Positions 61,365 through 64,000 of a stretch of DNA of 64,000 nucleotides are shown one piece after another. Both the position numbers and the translations under genes were made by a program. Every line of letters begins with the position of its first letter. Position 1 is the stretch's first letter. The DNA is from Acidobacteriota bacterium (GTDB taxonomy: Bacteria; Actinomycetota; Acidimicrobiia; Acidimicrobiales; Microtrichaceae). The notes beneath the pieces were generated by a model that made no database searches, was not told the origin of the DNA, and saw only the letters and a list, made by a program, of their open reading frames with translations. Location: the NCBI GenBank assembly GCA_003577145.1, contig QEUP01000001.1:186001-250000 (forward strand). The letters run 5' to 3'.

Positions 61365-62330
61365 CCGGCGGCGCCGCTTGCGGTTCCGGTCACCGAGTGC
61401 CCAGGCACGGCGCCACGACATCGCCTCTGGGCCGGTGAGGGAAGGGCTGCCCGATGCGTGGGCGCGCCGGCGTGCTTGCCACCAGTCGGTGGTTGCCTCG
61501 TCGGCCAGCGCGGCGACGACCGATTCGATGCGGGTGGCGAAACGCCGCGAGTCCTCCTCGTCGGTGGGTCGCAATGGGCCCCCGAAGGTGACCGTGACGT
61601 TGGCGAACTGCGGCAACCGCCTTCCCTTCGGCAGGATCTGGCCGGTGCCTTGCAGGTGGATGGGCACGACCGGCACCCCACAGCGCAGCGCCAGGTACGC
61701 TGCTCCCCCGCGGAAGGGTTGACCCCAGCCATCGGGGCTGCGGCCCCCCTCGGGGTAGATGAGGAAGGACCAGCCTTCGTTGATCAGTTCGGCGGCCTGG
61801 TCGGCTGAGCGGCGACTGATCCGTGTCCGCTCTATGGGGATCGCGCCGATTGCCAGTGCCGAGGCGGCCGCGGCGGTCCGGTTACCGAAGAAGTAGTCCG
61901 CAGCCGCGCCGACCACGAGCCGGTGTCGCCACGGCTCGGGGATCGCCGTCAGCAGGATCGGGGTGTCGAGGTGACTGTGGTGGTTCGCGGCGAACACCGC
62001 GGGGCCGTCGAGATCCGTGAGGCGATCCAGGCCACGAAGATCGGGGTTGGCGAAGAGCGAGGCGGTCGGCCGCATGAGGCCTTCGAGGATGCCCATTCGT
62101 GCCAACCGCGCGGGCATCCTGCGCGCCCACTCGGTCTCGTAGTCGGCTCCGAGCTTTCGTTTCGGGGGGAGCGGTTCGACCCCGGCGGGGGTGTCGGGAG
62201 CGCGTAGGGGGAACTCCAGCCTGCGTAACAGCGTGGCCAGGGAAGCCGGCCGCGGCAGTTCCGGCAACCGGGTCCTTCCGGATCTGGTTGTGCTGCTCAC
62301 TCTTCGCACCGGTTCACTGTCGGCAGCCAT
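61338..62330 (-). CDS. 1-acyl-sn-glycerol-3-phosphate acyltransferase (PlsC-like)
   Basis: This 330-residue protein has the catalytic NHxxxxD motif as NHHSHLD (AANHHSHLDTP), followed by a GAIPIERTR block, the FLIYPEGGRSPDG motif and VPIHLQGTG. A hydrophobic N-terminal segment is weak, so membrane association may be peripheral. The C-terminus is very basic (RNRKRRRRQRRWPDLG). It would acylate lysophosphatidic acid or a related lipid. It is co-oriented with the LarA-like gene 12 nt upstream. Confidence 0.88.
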   Translation of the reverse strand: MAADSEPVRRVSSTTRSGRTRLPELPRPASLATLLRRLEFPLRAPDTPAGVEPLPPKRKLGADYETEWARRMPARLARMGILEGLMRPTASLFANPDLRGLDRLTDLDGPAVFAANHHSHLDTPILLTAIPEPWRHRLVVGAAADYFFGNRTAAAASALAIGAIPIERTRISRRSADQAAELINEGWSFLIYPEGGRSPDGWGQPFRGGAAYLALRCGVPVVPIHLQGTGQILPKGRRLPQFANVTVTFGGPLRPTDEEDSRRFATRIESVVAALADEATTDWWQARRRAHASGSPSLTGPEAMSWRRAWALGDRNRKRRRRQRRWPDLG

Positions 62331-62342
62331 CGCGGTTGGCCT

Positions 62343-63935
62343 TCACGAGACGTCGGCCATCATGATCGGTGGGACCTTGAAGTAGGTGATGGTGGGCTGG
62401 CGGCCGACGATGTCCGATGCCATCTCGAGTGCATCCTGCAGCGTGGAGGCCGGCTTGAAGCCGAGACGCCGGACTGCTTTGGGGTCGCCCCCGACGACGA
62501 TGACCCCACCGAGATGCTGGAGCGCCCAACAGCCCCAGTACCACATGTAGAACGGGTGCACGCCGTGATACGCGTAGGAGGTGCGGTAGAGGTGGATGTA
62601 CCACTCGTCCTCGGCGAAGCGCCTCTCGTACTTCTTCTCCATCTCCACCGGGTCGGTCGTGTCGGCCAGGACCTGCTCGAAGAAGTCGATGTAGCTCGGA
62701 TGATGCACGGGGTGGAACTCCCACGGTGTGGGATGGCTCACGATCAGCACACCGCCCTCGCGGACGAGGGGCTTGCCTCGGTGGAGGTTGAAGAAATAGC
62801 CCAGGCCGGTGGACATGACCAGGACGGGATTCATGATCGAGTTCACGTTGTACGGACAGACATAGGGGATTCCCAGGGCCAAGATGTCGGTCTGGCCCTG
62901 TACGGCAACGAGTTGCTGGCGGTAGACGTTCTCGGTCGTGACCCTGTGCACTGCCTCGACCTCGCCTGCTTGCACCGAGGTCAGCTCGTAGGGAGCCTCC
63001 CAGGCTTGGAAGACCTTGCGGCGCAGTGAGGCAGGTGCCCGGTCGACGCCGGCCCTCATGGCGAGGAACGTGGCACGATCGCGAACGGTCCACTCCCATT
63101 CCCGCTTGGCCAGGGTCCCCATCGGACCGTTCCCGAACAGGTCGTTGTTCAAGGTCGTCTCGATCTGGAAGACCTTCACACCCGCCTTCCGGATGACCTC
63201 ACCCTGGCGCCAGTTGGACCGGTGCAGCTCGGATCTGTCCTGGTCCATGAAGGACCTGGAGTTGCGCAGGGTGCGGACGTTGTGATGATGCCGCAGCCCG
63301 CGGTAGCCGGAGAGACCGGTCGCGGTGCTCTTCCATCCTCCGTCCATGGCGACGAGATTGATGTTGACGTAGACGACCAGGTCGCTCTCGGCCGCGCGCC
63401 GATTGAGCTCGACCTCCTCGCCCTGGTCGGTGGTTCCCAGCAGCACCATCCCTTCGGGGTCCTCGGCATCGAGGTTGTAGAGCAGTCCCCTGGGGGCGAA
63501 GGCGTCGTAGACACGGTCGCCCACTGCGTGGCGTAGCTCCGCTTCGGTCATGCGGCGGTGCAGGGCCAGCGCGGCGATCAGGTGGACGTCGTCCACGCCT
63601 GCTTCGGCTGCCATGTCGAGGACCTGCTCGATCACCCGCTGGCGGATGTCAGGCCTGCGCATCTTCGGCAGCGGGAGCGAGAGGTCGTCGAAGGCGATCG
63701 TGAGCTTCATGCCCGACCAGAGGAGAGCCGGCAGGGGCTCGGAGTCGATCGGTTCCAGCAGGGCCCGGCGAATGGCGGCGTCGGGGTCGTCGAGTCCGGG
63801 GAGCGGCTCGGGCGGGTAGATGACCCGCGAACGGCCGGCGGGGAGCTTCTCGAGGCGGAAGCCTTCGCCGTGGTGGAAGAGGACGGGAGGCGTCGACCGG
63901 TCGACGTCGAGGACGTAGCCGGGGCGGGAGGTCAT
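62343..63935 (-). CDS. LarA-like (lactate racemase family, DUF2088) protein
   Basis: This 530-residue protein has the LarA N-terminal domain (TIAFDDLSLPLPKMRRPDIRQRVIEQVLDMAAEAGVDDVHLIAALALHRRMTEAELRHAVGDRVYD), with the conserved His-containing ALHRxMTxxE segment. The larger C-terminal region includes YVNINLVAMDGGWKSTATG, HHHNVRTLRN and an SHPTPWEFHPVHHPSY motif. LarA enzymes need a nickel-pincer cofactor; no LarB/C/E genes are visible here, so it may act on another 2-hydroxyacid. Its ATG overlaps the stop of an upstream gene as ATGA. Confidence 0.82.
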   Translation of the reverse strand: MTSRPGYVLDVDRSTPPVLFHHGEGFRLEKLPAGRSRVIYPPEPLPGLDDPDAAIRRALLEPIDSEPLPALLWSGMKLTIAFDDLSLPLPKMRRPDIRQRVIEQVLDMAAEAGVDDVHLIAALALHRRMTEAELRHAVGDRVYDAFAPRGLLYNLDAEDPEGMVLLGTTDQGEEVELNRRAAESDLVVYVNINLVAMDGGWKSTATGLSGYRGLRHHHNVRTLRNSRSFMDQDRSELHRSNWRQGEVIRKAGVKVFQIETTLNNDLFGNGPMGTLAKREWEWTVRDRATFLAMRAGVDRAPASLRRKVFQAWEAPYELTSVQAGEVEAVHRVTTENVYRQQLVAVQGQTDILALGIPYVCPYNVNSIMNPVLVMSTGLGYFFNLHRGKPLVREGGVLIVSHPTPWEFHPVHHPSYIDFFEQVLADTTDPVEMEKKYERRFAEDEWYIHLYRTSYAYHGVHPFYMWYWGCWALQHLGGVIVVGGDPKAVRRLGFKPASTLQDALEMASDIVGRQPTITYFKVPPIMMADVS

Positions 63936-64000
63936 CGGGTCTCCGTTTCGTCACGGTCGCGAACCGCGATAGTCGTCATGCCGACCGCCTTCTCGCGCTC
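63932..64000 (-). CDS. C-terminal end of an upstream gene (partial)
   Basis: The minus frame reads EREKAVGMTTIAVRDRDETETR and stops in an ATGA overlap with the LarA-like start. Only 22 codons are in the window, so it cannot be identified. The overlap shows it shares an operon with the LarA-like and acyltransferase genes. Confidence 0.6.
   Translation of the reverse strand, partial: EREKAVGMTTIAVRDRDETETR

Overview
The window is high-GC DNA from an actinobacterium. The signs are a 6C small RNA, an F420-type luciferase-family oxidoreductase, a mycothiol-dependent (MDMPI/DinB-type) domain fragment, an SCO6745-type protein, secreted lipoproteins and many GTG/TTG starts. An uncultured Acidimicrobiia-like lineage fits best, but that placement is inference from gene content; no rRNA gene is present.

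Left part (1-6.7 kb): the C-terminus of a DNA methylase-like protein, then a SAM riboswitch ahead of a two-gene methionine operon (metX plus a PLP sulfhydrylase/cystathionine synthase-type gene). After these come an envelope protein, a DUF4202 gene and a zinc-ribbon/proline-rich protein, ending at tRNA-Gly(GCC).

Accessory island (about 6.7-18.6 kb): this stretch is full of mobile and defence-type debris. It holds a broken, apparently chimeric IS256 transposase, a truncated DUF6414 gene, a frameshifted AAA+ ATPase, an excisionase-like regulator, a run of three secreted or membrane genes, a 5'-truncated mcrC, an intact HEPN-uracil-DNA-glycosylase-like fusion, a decayed DUF3024 gene, a RES/Xre toxin-antitoxin pair beside an unknown divergent gene, a second IS256 remnant and a possible further toxin-antitoxin pair. 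Its right edge abuts a chopped MDMPI-domain gene.

Central part (19-34 kb): a GNAT, an ABM monooxygenase, a fused EtfB-EtfA protein, two secreted hydrolase-fold proteins (one lacking its nucleophile serine), tRNA-Cys, a YceI/MarR divergent pair with a clear operator, a class V aminotransferase, tRNA-Val beside a decayed tRNA-fMet 3' end and an Xre fragment, and an RibD-C/DHFR-like and an LLM oxidoreductase.

Right part (34-64 kb): mostly housekeeping and lipid/carbon metabolism. It includes a CocE-type lipoprotein, a DUF885 protein, a GNAT-acyl-CoA-synthetase-like (Pat-type) regulator, a PAS-PAS-GGDEF-EAL protein, an acyl-CoA dehydrogenase, citrate synthase and aconitase (TCA), an FGGY kinase next to a sphingosine-phosphate-lyase-like enzyme, a carboxyltransferase, the 6C RNA, a HAD-acyltransferase fusion, a second acyltransferase and a LarA-like protein.

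The most striking observation is at 46199-47323. A secreted DUF3179 lipoprotein has an in-frame TGA exactly where the first cysteine of the family's CxxC lies, followed at the right distance by a 7-bp hairpin with a GGU-type loop. This is a candidate selenocysteine protein (UxxC) that a standard gene caller would split into two genes.
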